Shown: positions 1 to 7,743 of the stretch, one piece after another
Layout of the letters: each line of letters opens with the position of its first letter
Position numbering within the stretch: the first letter of the stretch is position 1
DNA from: Weeksellaceae bacterium
GTDB lineage: Bacteria; Bacteroidota; Bacteroidia; Flavobacteriales; Weeksellaceae
DNA length: 64,000 bases
Direction of reading: 5' to 3'
Assembly (NCBI GenBank): GCA_022013695.1
Contig: JAKLPS010000006.1
Location: forward strand, 1-64,000
Program-made: the position numbers and the translations under genes
The notes under the pieces: generated by a model
Databases searched by the model: none
What the model saw: the letters and a program-made list of their open reading frames with translations, nothing else
What the model was told of the DNA's origin: nothing

Positions 1-933
1 CAGTCAAAAGAAAAGAGCTTAATTTTTCCATCAATCAATGAAGAAATTGATATTCTGATTGCTACAGATTGTATCTCTGAAGGTCAAAACCTGCAAGATT
101 GCGATTATTTGATTAACTATGATATTCACTGGAATCCGGTTCGTATTATCCAGCGTTTTGGTAGGATTGATAGAATTGGCTCAAACAATGAAACCATAAC
201 CTTGGTCAACTTTTGGCCGGATATCACGTTGGATAATTACATAAATTTGAAACAAAGAGTTGAAGATAGGATGCTAATTTCAGATATGGCGGGTACTGCT
301 GATGATAATATTCTAAAAGAAAACCAAAAAGATTTGGAATACCGTAAAATTCAATTAAAAAAACTGCAAGATGAAGTAACAGACTTAGAAGATTTGCGCG
401 AAGGAATTGACATTACAGATTTAGGTCTTAATGATTTCAGAATAGATCTTTCTAATTACATAAAGGAATATGGAGAGATGGTGGATATTCCCGAAGGTAT
501 CCACGCTATTGTTGAATCTACAGAAACTTTGAAACCGGGAGTTATTTATGTTCTTAAAAACATCAATAAAAGCATTAATATTAATAAATTGAACAGATTA
601 CATCCTTTCTATTTAGTTTATATAAATAATGAAGGAAAACTTTTATTCAATCATATTGAATCAAAGAAAATCTTAGACGCTATTCGAATGTTGAGCAAAG
701 GTATCAAGGAGCCTATAACCTCATTATGTGAAGTTGTATATAGAGAAACGGAAGAATACCACAATATGTCTGTCTATTCAGAATTGCTCAAAAAATCTAT
801 CTCAACAATCCTAGATACTGAGGATGAAAAAGAAGTATTAAGTTTGTTCAAGTCAGGAGGAACCCACGTGATGAAAGAAAAGTTCAAGGGCATTGAAGAT
901 TTTAAACTGATCTCGTTTTTCATCGTAAAATAG
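1..933 (+). CDS. SNF2-like helicase, C-terminal part (5' end outside window)
   Basis: The reading frame is open from base 1, so the start lies upstream of the window. The first 60 residues carry the C-terminal RecA lobe of a superfamily 2 helicase: a motif V-like segment ([12 protein letters not shown]) and a clear motif VI ([10 protein letters not shown]), the arginine-finger block of SNF2/RapA-type ATPases. About 230 residues follow with coiled-coil-like charged segments and no motif I recognise. The next gene begins 6 bp downstream and encodes a DUF4391-type protein. From memory, this helicase/DUF4391 pairing recurs in restriction-like defence islands beside a Type III-like methyltransferase and Res subunit. 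Neither partner is present downstream, so the system is either complete to the left or a remnant. The helicase call is firm; the defence role is inference. Confidence 0.85.
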   Translation, partial: QSKEKSLIFPSINEEIDILIATDCISEGQNLQDCDYLINYDIHWNPVRIIQRFGRIDRIGSNNETITLVNFWPDITLDNYINLKQRVEDRMLISDMAGTADDNILKENQKDLEYRKIQLKKLQDEVTDLEDLREGIDITDLGLNDFRIDLSNYIKEYGEMVDIPEGIHAIVESTETLKPGVIYVLKNINKSININKLNRLHPFYLVYINNEGKLLFNHIESKKILDAIRMLSKGIKEPITSLCEVVYRETEEYHNMSVYSELLKKSISTILDTEDEKEVLSLFKSGGTHVMKEKFKGIEDFKLISFFIVK

Positions 934-939
934 AAATAG

Positions 940-1587
940 ATGTTTACTTTACCGCCATCTACCCTTGTAAAAAAGGTTATTCCTAAAAACGCTTTTGATT
1001 CTTATACGAATACAAAACAAAAGAAAATGTTTAGCGAAAAGGTGTTAAGAATTACCTGGACTAATAAACTGTCTTTGGATACGATTAATATTGCAGGGAT
1101 CGATGTAGAAGAAATACAGATATTTGAAATTGAATTAAAAGAAAAATTTGATGCAAAACATTTATTAGCAATAATTGACAAAGCAATACCCTACCATATC
1201 ATCTTTATTGTTAAATATGGCGACGAACATTACATTTCAACCTCTGCAAAACACATTCATCCTACAAATGAAGACAATGCGGTTATTGATTATACTTTTC
1301 TAAGTGATTGGACAGAAACGAAATTATCTTCGCTTGATATCGAACTGAAGAACAATTTGGATTGGGTATATAAAACTTTTTGTTCGCAATTTATTTCTTT
1401 CAAGGATAAGACCAAAAATCTTACAGAGTTCATTGAAAATCAGAAAAATATTGACAGCATAAAAAGAGAAATTGAAAAGATTAAAGCAGAAATTGCTAGT
1501 TCTAAGCAGTTTAATAAAAAAGTAGAATTGAATTTACAGCTCAAAACATTGGAAGATAAAATGTTAAACCTTGCCAGATATTTTTAG
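940..1587 (+). CDS. DUF4391 domain-containing protein
   Basis: The product is 215 aa with no signal peptide or membrane segment. The N-terminal two thirds (from about residue 6, LPPSTLVKKVIPKNAF) looks like DUF4391, a family of unknown function usually found next to a SNF2-like helicase in restriction-like loci. The last 45 residues (about 168-213) are a predicted coiled coil rich in K, E, I and L. The ATG lies 6 bp after the helicase stop, so the two are probably co-transcribed and co-translated. I see no catalytic motif. The family assignment is by resemblance from memory; biochemical function is unknown. Confidence 0.78.
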   Translation: MFTLPPSTLVKKVIPKNAFDSYTNTKQKKMFSEKVLRITWTNKLSLDTINIAGIDVEEIQIFEIELKEKFDAKHLLAIIDKAIPYHIIFIVKYGDEHYISTSAKHIHPTNEDNAVIDYTFLSDWTETKLSSLDIELKNNLDWVYKTFCSQFISFKDKTKNLTEFIENQKNIDSIKREIEKIKAEIASSKQFNKKVELNLQLKTLEDKMLNLARYF

Positions 1588-1648
1588 ATTATTCTGAACA
1601 CATTGACCACTTTCAATAAAAAATCATTTGGAAGAAGCAGGATATTAA

Positions 1649-1861
1649 ATGAGAAAAAAGAAAAGCACTGTTTACGTGCGGACAGACAAAAGAGAATTTA
1701 CATTCAACTCAACACTTGAAATCCTGAAAAAGCATTTTCCAAATCATTCAATAAAGATTGTAGAAAAGCCTTTGACAAAAGATACTAAGACACAAACAAA
1801 ACTTTATGGGGACAAGACAATGAAACCCGGTGAAGTTGATATTATAAAGTCAAGAAAATGA
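1649..1861 (+). CDS. small hypothetical protein at the island edge
   Basis: A 70-aa, strongly basic and lysine-rich protein with no recognisable domain. It follows the DUF4391 gene by 61 bp on the same strand. The composition is like its upstream neighbours (AT-rich, A-rich coding strand) and unlike the C-rich stretch starting immediately after its stop. It could be a genuine small subunit of the upstream locus or the truncated front of a longer gene cut where the C-rich segment begins. Coding status is moderate because there is no homology that I recognise. Confidence 0.45.
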   Translation: MRKKKSTVYVRTDKREFTFNSTLEILKKHFPNHSIKIVEKPLTKDTKTQTKLYGDKTMKPGEVDIIKSRK

Positions 1862-2291
1862 GCCCACTCACCAGCCACACACATTGCCAAGTCGCGCCAG
1901 CCGACCCGCAAGCACAAACTTGGCAAAGAATGTATCTGCACCACCGCACCACAAAAACGACCGACATACCACCAGACAAAGAAAAAACCAAACGTCCAAC
2001 CTCACAATCAATTAAGTTTCTTGAAACCCTCTTAAAATCCAAAAATGAGCCAATCGATTGCTCCAAAATTGCCATAGAAAAATTTTTAAAAATAAAAAAA
2101 CTAAATTTGTACTTAAACCAACCGCTATCTAAGAAACATTTAAAAATATATCTTAAAAATTGTTCTCAAATAAAAACGATAAGGACAACGAGCTGTCTTT
2201 TTGGAGAGGGCGTCAACAATAGAATATGCGGACAAAGAAGTTGTGCTATCAAAGCCGGGAACCCATTAGCACCTATTTTAAACTATTAAAA
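1862..2291. other. 430-bp gene-free stretch with C-rich, G-poor block
   Basis: No convincing gene on either strand. The first 130 bp are markedly C-rich and G-poor on the + strand (many CCA, CAC and ACC triplets), in sharp contrast to the AT-rich DNA on both sides. The block holds a 9-bp inverted repeat (1884-1892 / 1918-1926). The remainder is A-rich. One TAnnTTTG box (TAAATTTG, 2102-2109) could be a promoter for the NlpC/P60 gene but has no well-spaced TTG. Confidence 0.6.
1884..1926. repeat. 9-bp inverted repeat in C-rich block
   Basis: TTGCCAAGT at 1884-1892 pairs perfectly with ACTTGGCAA at 1918-1926 across a 25-nt loop. A shorter nested pair, GTCG (1891-1894) and CGAC (1902-1905), lies inside. 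There is no T-run after the stem, so it is not an ordinary terminator. It may be part of an interspersed element or a recombination-type folded site; this is inference. Confidence 0.5.
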
Positions 2292-3008
2292 ATGAACAAA
2301 GGCATTTGCAACGTTTCCATCGCACCGCTGCGGGCAGACTGCTCCGATAAAAGCGAAATCGTCACCCAGCTTCTCTATGGCGAATCTGCCGACATCATCG
2401 ATGTTTCGAATAACTGGACAAGAATCCGAACGCACTACGACAACTATGAAGCGTGGATGGATACCAAACAAATCACGCCGGCTTCCGATGACTATTTGGC
2501 CTCCCGAAAGATCAATCTGATCCAAGAACCTTTCGAATCGACGATGACGGAAAGCGGGCGGACGCTCCTATCAATGGGATCGGAAGTGACCTTCGAAACC
2601 AGCTCTCCCACCCGCGGGCAAAACCTCAGCGAAAGCATAGCCAACTGCGCAAAAGAGTTTTTGAACGTGCCTTACCTCTGGGGCGGCAAAAGTTTTTTCG
2701 GAATCGACTGCAGTGGATTTACTCAAATTATCTACAAAATTCACGGCATCAAAATCCCAAGAGATACCTATCAGCAAGCAGAACTGGGCAACGTGCTGAC
2801 TTTCATCGACGAAGCCAAACCGGGCGACTTGGCGTTTTTTGAAAATTCGGAAGGACGGATTATTCACGTTGGATTCATCCTGGCCGATCAAAAAATCATC
2901 CACGCACACGGAAAAGTACGAATCGACGGTCTGGATTCCACGGGCATTTTCAACAAAGATCAGAATAAACACACGCACAAACTGCGGTTTATCCGTTCCT
3001 ATTTTTAA
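2292..3008 (+). CDS. NlpC/P60 family (C40) peptidase
   Basis: A 238-aa cell-wall hydrolase predicted to cut peptide stems of peptidoglycan. Residues about 1-65 form an SH3b-like targeting domain; residues about 115-235 are the NlpC/P60 catalytic domain. The catalytic Cys is in IDCSGFTQ, the His in IIHVGFIL and the third polar residue in IIHAHG. The ATG at 2292 is preferred over an in-frame upstream ATG at 2226, whose extra 22 residues are poorly conserved-looking. No N-terminal signal peptide is visible, which is common for this flavobacterial dipeptidyl-peptidase VI-like group. It stands alone and converges with the TonB receptor gene. Confidence 0.9.
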   Translation: MNKGICNVSIAPLRADCSDKSEIVTQLLYGESADIIDVSNNWTRIRTHYDNYEAWMDTKQITPASDDYLASRKINLIQEPFESTMTESGRTLLSMGSEVTFETSSPTRGQNLSESIANCAKEFLNVPYLWGGKSFFGIDCSGFTQIIYKIHGIKIPRDTYQQAELGNVLTFIDEAKPGDLAFFENSEGRIIHVGFILADQKIIHAHGKVRIDGLDSTGIFNKDQNKHTHKLRFIRSYF

Positions 3009-3097
3009 CCAATCTTTCTTTTCTTCGCACATCCACACAGCAAAAAAACTCCCGAAAAAGGAAGTTCTATTCTTTTATTTTTGAAAAATTCGGCTTG

Positions 3098-5533
3098 CTA
3101 AAGTTTGAATTCTATTTTAACATTGAAGAATCTCCCCGTCAATCTTACCGGAACCGGATAATACAATTGCGGCGAAGAATTGACATCGCTGATCCATTGG
3201 TTCGCAATCGTATTATTAATGTTAAAGGCGTTGAAAATCTGAACTCCTAAGCTCAGTTCCTTAAATTTGCCCCAGAAATCGCCACTCGCCTTGTTGTCTT
3301 TTTGATCGATGAAAACCTTTGTCATACCGATATCCACCCTTTTGTAAGAAGGCAAAGTTTTCTGATAACGATAAGCCGCCAAATAATCCGGCAATCCGTT
3401 GGCATCAAACAAAACCGGCGTTCCCGACGGCAATCCGCTGGCAAACGTCAAAGTCAAATTGACCCTCATACTTGGGAATTTGGGCATATAATCCTGATAG
3501 AACATAGAAAAACGGAAGCGCTGATCCGTTGGTCTCGGGATGTAGCCCATCCCATCAATATTCTGATAGACTCTCGCATAACTGGCAGAAACCCACGAAT
3601 CGATTCCCGGAACAAACTGCCCAAACAAGCGGGCATCGATACCATAGGCGTAGCCCTCTGCGTTATTTTTCCCGGAATATCTTACCCGCACATTATCCAG
3701 ATAATACGGAATCAGCTTATCCATCTTTTTGTAATAAGCCTCGGTGGTCAGTTTGAAATTCCGTTCTTTGAATTTGAATTCATAATCGTTTGCAAGAATG
3801 ACCTGATAAGATCTTTGCGCTTTGATATCCGGGTTGAAAGCGCCTGTCAAATCTTTGATTTCTTTATAAAACGGCGCTTGGTAGTAAACCCCTCCGGCCA
3901 ATCTGAAAAGCATATCCATTTCCCAATCCGGTTTGATGGCAAACTGCGCTCTGGGACTGACCAAAGTTTCCTCGTTGAAGCTCCAGTTCTGAACTCTTGC
4001 ACCACCATTGATGAAAACCCGGTTGCTTCCCCAATAGAATTTTTTGGAAAACTGAGCATAAGCCGAAACCCGTGTGGGGTTGATATCGTTTTGGCCGGCA
4101 ATAGAATAATTCAGGTTGAGGGCCGAAGCATCCAGATTTCCCGGGATCACAAAATCTCTCGGATTGCTGTAGCCGATGGAATCGATAAACTGCCATTCAT
4201 TGGTAAAATCTTTGATGCTTTCTCTTTCATATTTCACGCCGACTTCGAAGTCTGTATTGACATCAGGAGAAAATCGGGCTCGGAACTGCGAACCGGCGAC
4301 CCTCACCAGCAAATCGTTTCTCGCGTGGTCTATCTGTCCGCCGGCATCGTAGCCCGCAACAGGATTTCCTTCCTCATCAAAAGCTTCCAAAATATAACCC
4401 GCCGCAAGGGTGTAATATTCTCTTTCCCTATTTTGGTAAGCAAAATTATCGAGTGAAAGATGCCATTTTTTGCTCGGCTTGAAGTTCACGCTCACCGTTC
4501 CCATCATATTCTTGTATTGGTCATCTTCCTGCCCATTGTAGAAAACCGTGAGTTTCAGCGGTTGGAAAAGACTTCCAAAGTCCACTTCCTTTTCTTTGGG
4601 AACCATCTCGTAATCATTTTTGGCATAATATCCCAGGAATGAGACGGACCATTTGTCGTTGAACTGATAATTGAGATAAGTCTGCACATCGCCGTAGCGT
4701 GGGTTAAAATCGGTATCTTCATTCAAAGTATTGAGAACCAGATTGGTATTGCGATAACGCCCGGAAATTAATCCTGTAAATTTTTTGTTTTTGGACGCAA
4801 ATCCACCTGTCAATCTTCCGCCGATTAGACTGGCCTCGCCGGAAAGCTCCATATTTTCCGGCTGGCGGTAATAGATATTGAGTGCAGACGACATTTTATC
4901 ACCGTATCGCGGCTCAAAACCACCGGCAGAAAAGTTGATCGTCGAAACCATATCGGGATTGATGATGCTCATCCCTTCCTGCAAAGAATTTCTGATTAAA
5001 AACGGTCGGTAGAGTTCGATATCATTGATATAAATCAGATTCTCGTCGTAGCTACCGCCTCTCACCATATATTGCGAACTCAGCTCTGCATTGGAGTTCA
5101 CAGACGGCAAACTTTTCAAAAGACCTTCTACGCCACCTGCTAATGAGGCTACTTCTTTGGCTTCCTTGGCAGATATTTCTACGGAAGTGATATCGTTGGT
5201 CTTAAATCTCGCCCTTTTCTGAAAAACAACTTCTTGGATCTCGTTCTCCTTGCCAGAGGGCAGAAAAAGCACATTCACATTCTGCGTTTTCGGCGTCGTT
5301 TTAATGACCTTTGAAAACCCTTTGAAGTTTTCTTTGGAGACCGTCAAGGTTTGCTCCGAATCAGCAATGGGGATTTTGACATAGCCGTTTTTGTCGGTTT
5401 GGTATGTTTGGTTGTTGTAAGCAACTTGGGCATCGGAAACTGCTTTGCCATCTTCGTCCAGAACTTTTAGATTGATTTGAGAAAAACCCAGCACGGGCAA
5501 TAAAAAAAGAATGAGGAGAATATAGTTTTTCAA
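3098..5533 (-). CDS. TonB-dependent receptor with carboxypeptidase-regulatory N-domain
   Basis: An outer-membrane active transporter of 811 aa. In order: a signal peptide (ILLILFLLPVLGFSQ), a carboxypeptidase-regulatory-like beta domain (from INLKVLDEDGKAVSDAQ), a plug domain (VEGLLKSLPSV, then YMVRGGSYDENLIYINDIEL), and a long beta barrel ending in FNVKIEFKL. No ATG exists in frame. Two TTG codons are possible, at 5596 and 5533. A -7 element (TATTTTTG on the minus strand, 5585-5592) lies between them, so a transcript from it could only use 5533, which is also directly before the signal peptide. No SusD-like gene is adjacent, so the substrate cannot be inferred. Convergent with the NlpC/P60 gene. 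Confidence 0.93.
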   Translation of the reverse strand: MKNYILLILFLLPVLGFSQINLKVLDEDGKAVSDAQVAYNNQTYQTDKNGYVKIPIADSEQTLTVSKENFKGFSKVIKTTPKTQNVNVLFLPSGKENEIQEVVFQKRARFKTNDITSVEISAKEAKEVASLAGGVEGLLKSLPSVNSNAELSSQYMVRGGSYDENLIYINDIELYRPFLIRNSLQEGMSIINPDMVSTINFSAGGFEPRYGDKMSSALNIYYRQPENMELSGEASLIGGRLTGGFASKNKKFTGLISGRYRNTNLVLNTLNEDTDFNPRYGDVQTYLNYQFNDKWSVSFLGYYAKNDYEMVPKEKEVDFGSLFQPLKLTVFYNGQEDDQYKNMMGTVSVNFKPSKKWHLSLDNFAYQNREREYYTLAAGYILEAFDEEGNPVAGYDAGGQIDHARNDLLVRVAGSQFRARFSPDVNTDFEVGVKYERESIKDFTNEWQFIDSIGYSNPRDFVIPGNLDASALNLNYSIAGQNDINPTRVSAYAQFSKKFYWGSNRVFINGGARVQNWSFNEETLVSPRAQFAIKPDWEMDMLFRLAGGVYYQAPFYKEIKDLTGAFNPDIKAQRSYQVILANDYEFKFKERNFKLTTEAYYKKMDKLIPYYLDNVRVRYSGKNNAEGYAYGIDARLFGQFVPGIDSWVSASYARVYQNIDGMGYIPRPTDQRFRFSMFYQDYMPKFPSMRVNLTLTFASGLPSGTPVLFDANGLPDYLAAYRYQKTLPSYKRVDIGMTKVFIDQKDNKASGDFWGKFKELSLGVQIFNAFNINNTIANQWISDVNSSPQLYYPVPVRLTGRFFNVKIEFKL

Positions 5534-5584
5534 AGTTGTAATTTTTTTCGATGGATATTTTTTGAAAATGAATCTTAATAAAGG

Positions 5585-5592
5585 CAAAAATA
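5585..5592 (-). promoter_or_regulatory. -7 promoter box for the TonB receptor
   Basis: TATTTTTG on the minus strand matches the Bacteroidetes sigma-A -7 consensus TAnnTTTG. It lies 52 nt upstream of the TTG at 5533, and it decides against the farther TTG at 5596. No TTG is visible at the expected -33 spacing. Confidence 0.5.
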
Positions 5593-5749
5593 ACAATTAA
5601 TCTAAAGAACGGAAGAATATTTGTATTTGTTGTACAAAAAACTGAAGGATTGCGCCAAACTTCTTTTTCCAAGGGAAAACATTGAATTTACAATTTTGAT
5701 TTTTACGGTATCAACCACAAAAATATCCGGAATTTCCGGACTTTATATT

Positions 5750-6559
5750 TTATAAGATTGCTTCTCGTATTCTCGTCAGTTTCCCCAGCAAAGCGTCCAG
5801 CAGATCCAGCTTCAGCATATTGGCGCCGTCGGATTTTGCACACGCCGGATCGGGATGCGTTTCTATGAACAAACCATCTGCGCCCACGGCAATTCCAGCT
5901 TTGGCAATGGTTTCTATCAATTCCGGCCGACCACCTGTGACGCCTGAGTTTTGATTGGGCTGCTGCAGGGAATGGGTGACATCCAAAATAACGGGCGCGT
6001 ATTGCCGCATCGTCGGGATTCCGCGGAAATCGACCACCAAATCGGTGTAACCAAAAGTGTTCCCGCGTTCGATGATAGCCGTCTTCTCGTTCCCAGAATC
6101 TTTGACTTTCTGAACGGCAAATTTCATTGCTTCCGGAGAGAGGAATTGGCCTTTTTTGAGGGTCACCGCCTTTCCTGTTTCGGCGGCCGCAATGAGAAGG
6201 TCGGTTTGCCTCACGAGAAACGCGGGGATTTGCAAGACGTCTACATATTCTGCCGCCAGCGCTGCGTGAGCGTTCTCGTGAATATCGGTGGTTGTTGGGA
6301 TATCGAAGGTCTCTCCTACTTTGCGGAGGATTTTCAGTGCTTTTTCATCGCCAATTCCGGTAAAAGAATCTACGCGGCTGCGGTTGGCTTTCCGGAAAGA
6401 CCCTTTAAAAATGTAGGGAATATTATATTTGTCCGAAAGTTTTACGATGTGTTCTGCGATTTGCAGCGCCATAGTCTCCTCCTCGATGGCGCAAGGCCCG
6501 GCAATGAGGAAGAAATTGGTGGAATCTTTGTGATGAATGTTATTTAGAAATTGTATCAT
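5750..6559 (-). CDS. kdsA: 3-deoxy-8-phosphooctulonate synthase
   Basis: A 269-aa cytoplasmic aldolase that condenses phosphoenolpyruvate with arabinose 5-phosphate to KDO 8-phosphate for lipopolysaccharide core. It is full length and colinear with the family: FLIAGPCAIEEE near the N-terminus, KGSFRKANRSR (substrate loop), the DIHE block, and the C-terminal GLFIETHPDPACAKSDG. Cys23 occupies the position held by Cys in Aquifex-type metal-dependent KdsA (Asn in the E. coli enzyme), so a divalent-metal enzyme is predicted. A -7 box (TACATTTG, minus strand, 6606-6613) lies upstream. It is a stand-alone gene with no other KDO genes next to it. Confidence 0.97.
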   Translation of the reverse strand: MIQFLNNIHHKDSTNFFLIAGPCAIEEETMALQIAEHIVKLSDKYNIPYIFKGSFRKANRSRVDSFTGIGDEKALKILRKVGETFDIPTTTDIHENAHAALAAEYVDVLQIPAFLVRQTDLLIAAAETGKAVTLKKGQFLSPEAMKFAVQKVKDSGNEKTAIIERGNTFGYTDLVVDFRGIPTMRQYAPVILDVTHSLQQPNQNSGVTGGRPELIETIAKAGIAVGADGLFIETHPDPACAKSDGANMLKLDLLDALLGKLTRIREAIL

Positions 6560-6627
6560 TTGTTGATTTTGAATTTTTGACGTTAAATTCTCTAAAAAAG
6601 GTCTGCAAATGTAAGATTTTTATAAGA

Positions 6628-6660
6628 AACCCTTTCAGGAGCAGAAACTTCGAAAGGGTT
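6628..6660. repeat. 9-bp inverted repeat upstream of kdsA
   Basis: AACCCTTTC (6628-6636) and GAAAGGGTT (6652-6660) form a perfect stem with a 15-nt loop. No T-run follows on either strand. It could end the minus-strand transcript of the small reading frame at 6745-6891 or be an element in the kdsA promoter region. Confidence 0.35.
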
Positions 6661-6744
6661 GTTATTAAAGTATTTCTTCACATTGGGAATCCTAATAGAT
6701 TCTTTCAATTCCAAATTGGGCAGATTTCAGGTATTTGATATGAA

Positions 6745-6891
6745 TCACTCGTGCATTTCTTTTTTAACCATTTCCTCATCGGCCACCTCATTATTTTGAG
6801 ATTCTTTTATTCTGGTTTCTAATTTTTTAATAAAATAGACGCACGATGACCGCATCAATTTCCTTTCATCGGGAAACTGATCAATATGCAT
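6745..6891 (-). CDS. possible 48-aa small protein
   Basis: An ATG-initiated frame in the otherwise empty 6560-6964 gap, beginning MHIDQFPDERKLMRSS and ending in acidic, lysine-rich sequence; an in-frame TGA stands just upstream of the ATG. The composition is protein-like (charged, few rare residues), but I recognise no family and see no good promoter. Could be a real small gene or chance. The rest of this gap holds only the kdsA promoter box and an inverted repeat. Confidence 0.3.
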   Translation of the reverse strand: MHIDQFPDERKLMRSSCVYFIKKLETRIKESQNNEVADEEMVKKEMHE

Positions 6892-6964
6892 TTTTAGTTT
6901 TTTTGATGGTCATTTTTTCTGAATTTGGTATGGCTAAAATAATGAAAATAAAATGAAAATAGAT

Positions 6965-7492
6965 TCAAATCTTTTTTATAATCTTTTCAAATGTATTCAT
7001 ATTCCGGCTGGTCATTTTATCTTTCAGGCTTTTTCTGCCAAGGATTTTCCCAAAAGCACTTTCCAAAGTCTGCCCTTGTGCGACCTGCCAATAGAAGATT
7101 TCATTGACCATTTTTCCTTGCTCGCCTTCTTCTTTTTTTGACTGTTCAAATTCTTGCACCAAAGTTTGTTCTACTTTTCCGTTACCAAGAAATACATAGT
7201 TGTGGAAATTTTCTTTTGCTGGAAAAGGATTACTCTTTACGATTTGATTGATTTCATTTTCGTTTTTGATGAAGAGAAAAGCGTCGTAACTGAAATGATC
7301 CGACAATGCTTTTTCTAATATTTTCTTTAAATCCGAAGCCGTTTTATCAGATTGAAACAGAATATTTCCGGAAGCCAAAACGGAAGTCACGTTCTTCATA
7401 CCCGCATCTGAAAAGACTTTGCAAACATCGGCCATTTTCATATTAGTTCCTTTGACGTTGACGCCGCGGAGGAATGCGCAATAGTTGGTCAT
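6965..7492 (-). CDS. DUF1697 domain-containing protein
   Basis: A 175-aa cytoplasmic protein matching DUF1697 along its whole length: the start MTNYCAFLRGVNVKGTN, the block VTSVLASGNILFQS, a NYVFLGNGKVE-like middle and the C-terminal LGRKSLKDKMTSRNMNTFEK. The family is widespread and uncharacterised. Its ATG is preceded, 2 bp away, by a degenerate 7-bp-period array (7495-7529), which is more unusual than the gene itself. It lies between GT117 and kdsA on the same strand, but the flanking gaps (251 and 405 bp) argue against an operon. Confidence 0.92.
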   Translation of the reverse strand: MTNYCAFLRGVNVKGTNMKMADVCKVFSDAGMKNVTSVLASGNILFQSDKTASDLKKILEKALSDHFSYDAFLFIKNENEINQIVKSNPFPAKENFHNYVFLGNGKVEQTLVQEFEQSKKEEGEQGKMVNEIFYWQVAQGQTLESAFGKILGRKSLKDKMTSRNMNTFEKIIKKI

Positions 7493-7494
7493 CG

Positions 7495-7529
7495 TTGATT
7501 ATCAATTGGTTAATAGTTGTTTGTTGTTA
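7495..7529. repeat. degenerate 7-bp tandem array upstream of DUF1697
   Basis: Read on the + strand the five units are TTGATTA, TCAATTG, GTTAATA, GTTGTTT, GTTGTTA. The last three share GTT at the same phase and the last two agree at 6 of 7 positions. The array ends 2 bp before the start codon at 7492 on the minus strand. It resembles the arrays in the nuo spacers in period and placement. Confidence 0.55.
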
Positions 7530-7599
7530 GCGAAACATATTCTTATTTTCTTGGAAATTTCTATTGATCGATTAGGGTTTAATCTTTGTTGGAAACCAT

Positions 7600-7690
7600 T
7601 AGCCCCGATTGCAGCGGCATCCTTTTTTGTCTTGGTCTGAGCGCAGGCGAAGACCAAAAAGATATAGCGGAAAGCGGGAAATAGCTCCTA
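7600..7690 (+). ncRNA. hairpin element resembling a widespread flavobacterial motif (Flavo-1-like?)
   Basis: A folded-looking 91-nt segment in the DUF1697/GT117 gap. An inner stem pairs TTGGTCT with AGACCAA around a GC-rich loop, extended by CTTTTT/AAAAAG. The outer arms hold conserved-looking blocks (GATTGCAGCGGCATCC and GATATAGCGGAAAGCGGG) that can pair in part (CCCG/CGGG). From memory, near-identical blocks occur between genes in many flavobacterial genomes; Rfam Flavo-1 is the candidate match, unverified. Strand and function are uncertain: it may be an RNA or a REP-like DNA repeat. Confidence 0.4.
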
Positions 7691-7708
7691 AAAATCTGGT
7701 TAAATACG

Positions 7709-7736
7709 AAAAACGCCCCGAACTGTCGAGACGCTT
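7709..7736 (-). terminator. rho-independent terminator of GT117 gene
   Basis: On the minus strand a 10-bp stem (7727-7736 with 7711-7720, including G-T pairs) is followed by five T. It begins 7 bp after the stop codon of the GT117 gene. Confidence 0.6.
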
Positions 7737-7743
7737 GATTGGT

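Noticed and set aside
1858-2289. A 143-codon frame on the + strand after the small orphan gene, overlapping its stop by ATGA.
   Set aside because: The first half translates the C-rich repeat-like block (His, Thr and Pro rich), the second half is A-rich read-through; no domain and no codon pattern like the neighbours.
2165-2290. Segment with GGGAACCC-like pairing considered as a tRNA.
   Set aside because: No acceptor stem, anticodon arm or T-loop consensus could be placed.
3302-4456. A 384-codon frame antisense to the TonB receptor gene.
   Set aside because: Shadow of a well-supported gene; the translation has no domain and arises from the codon usage of the other strand.
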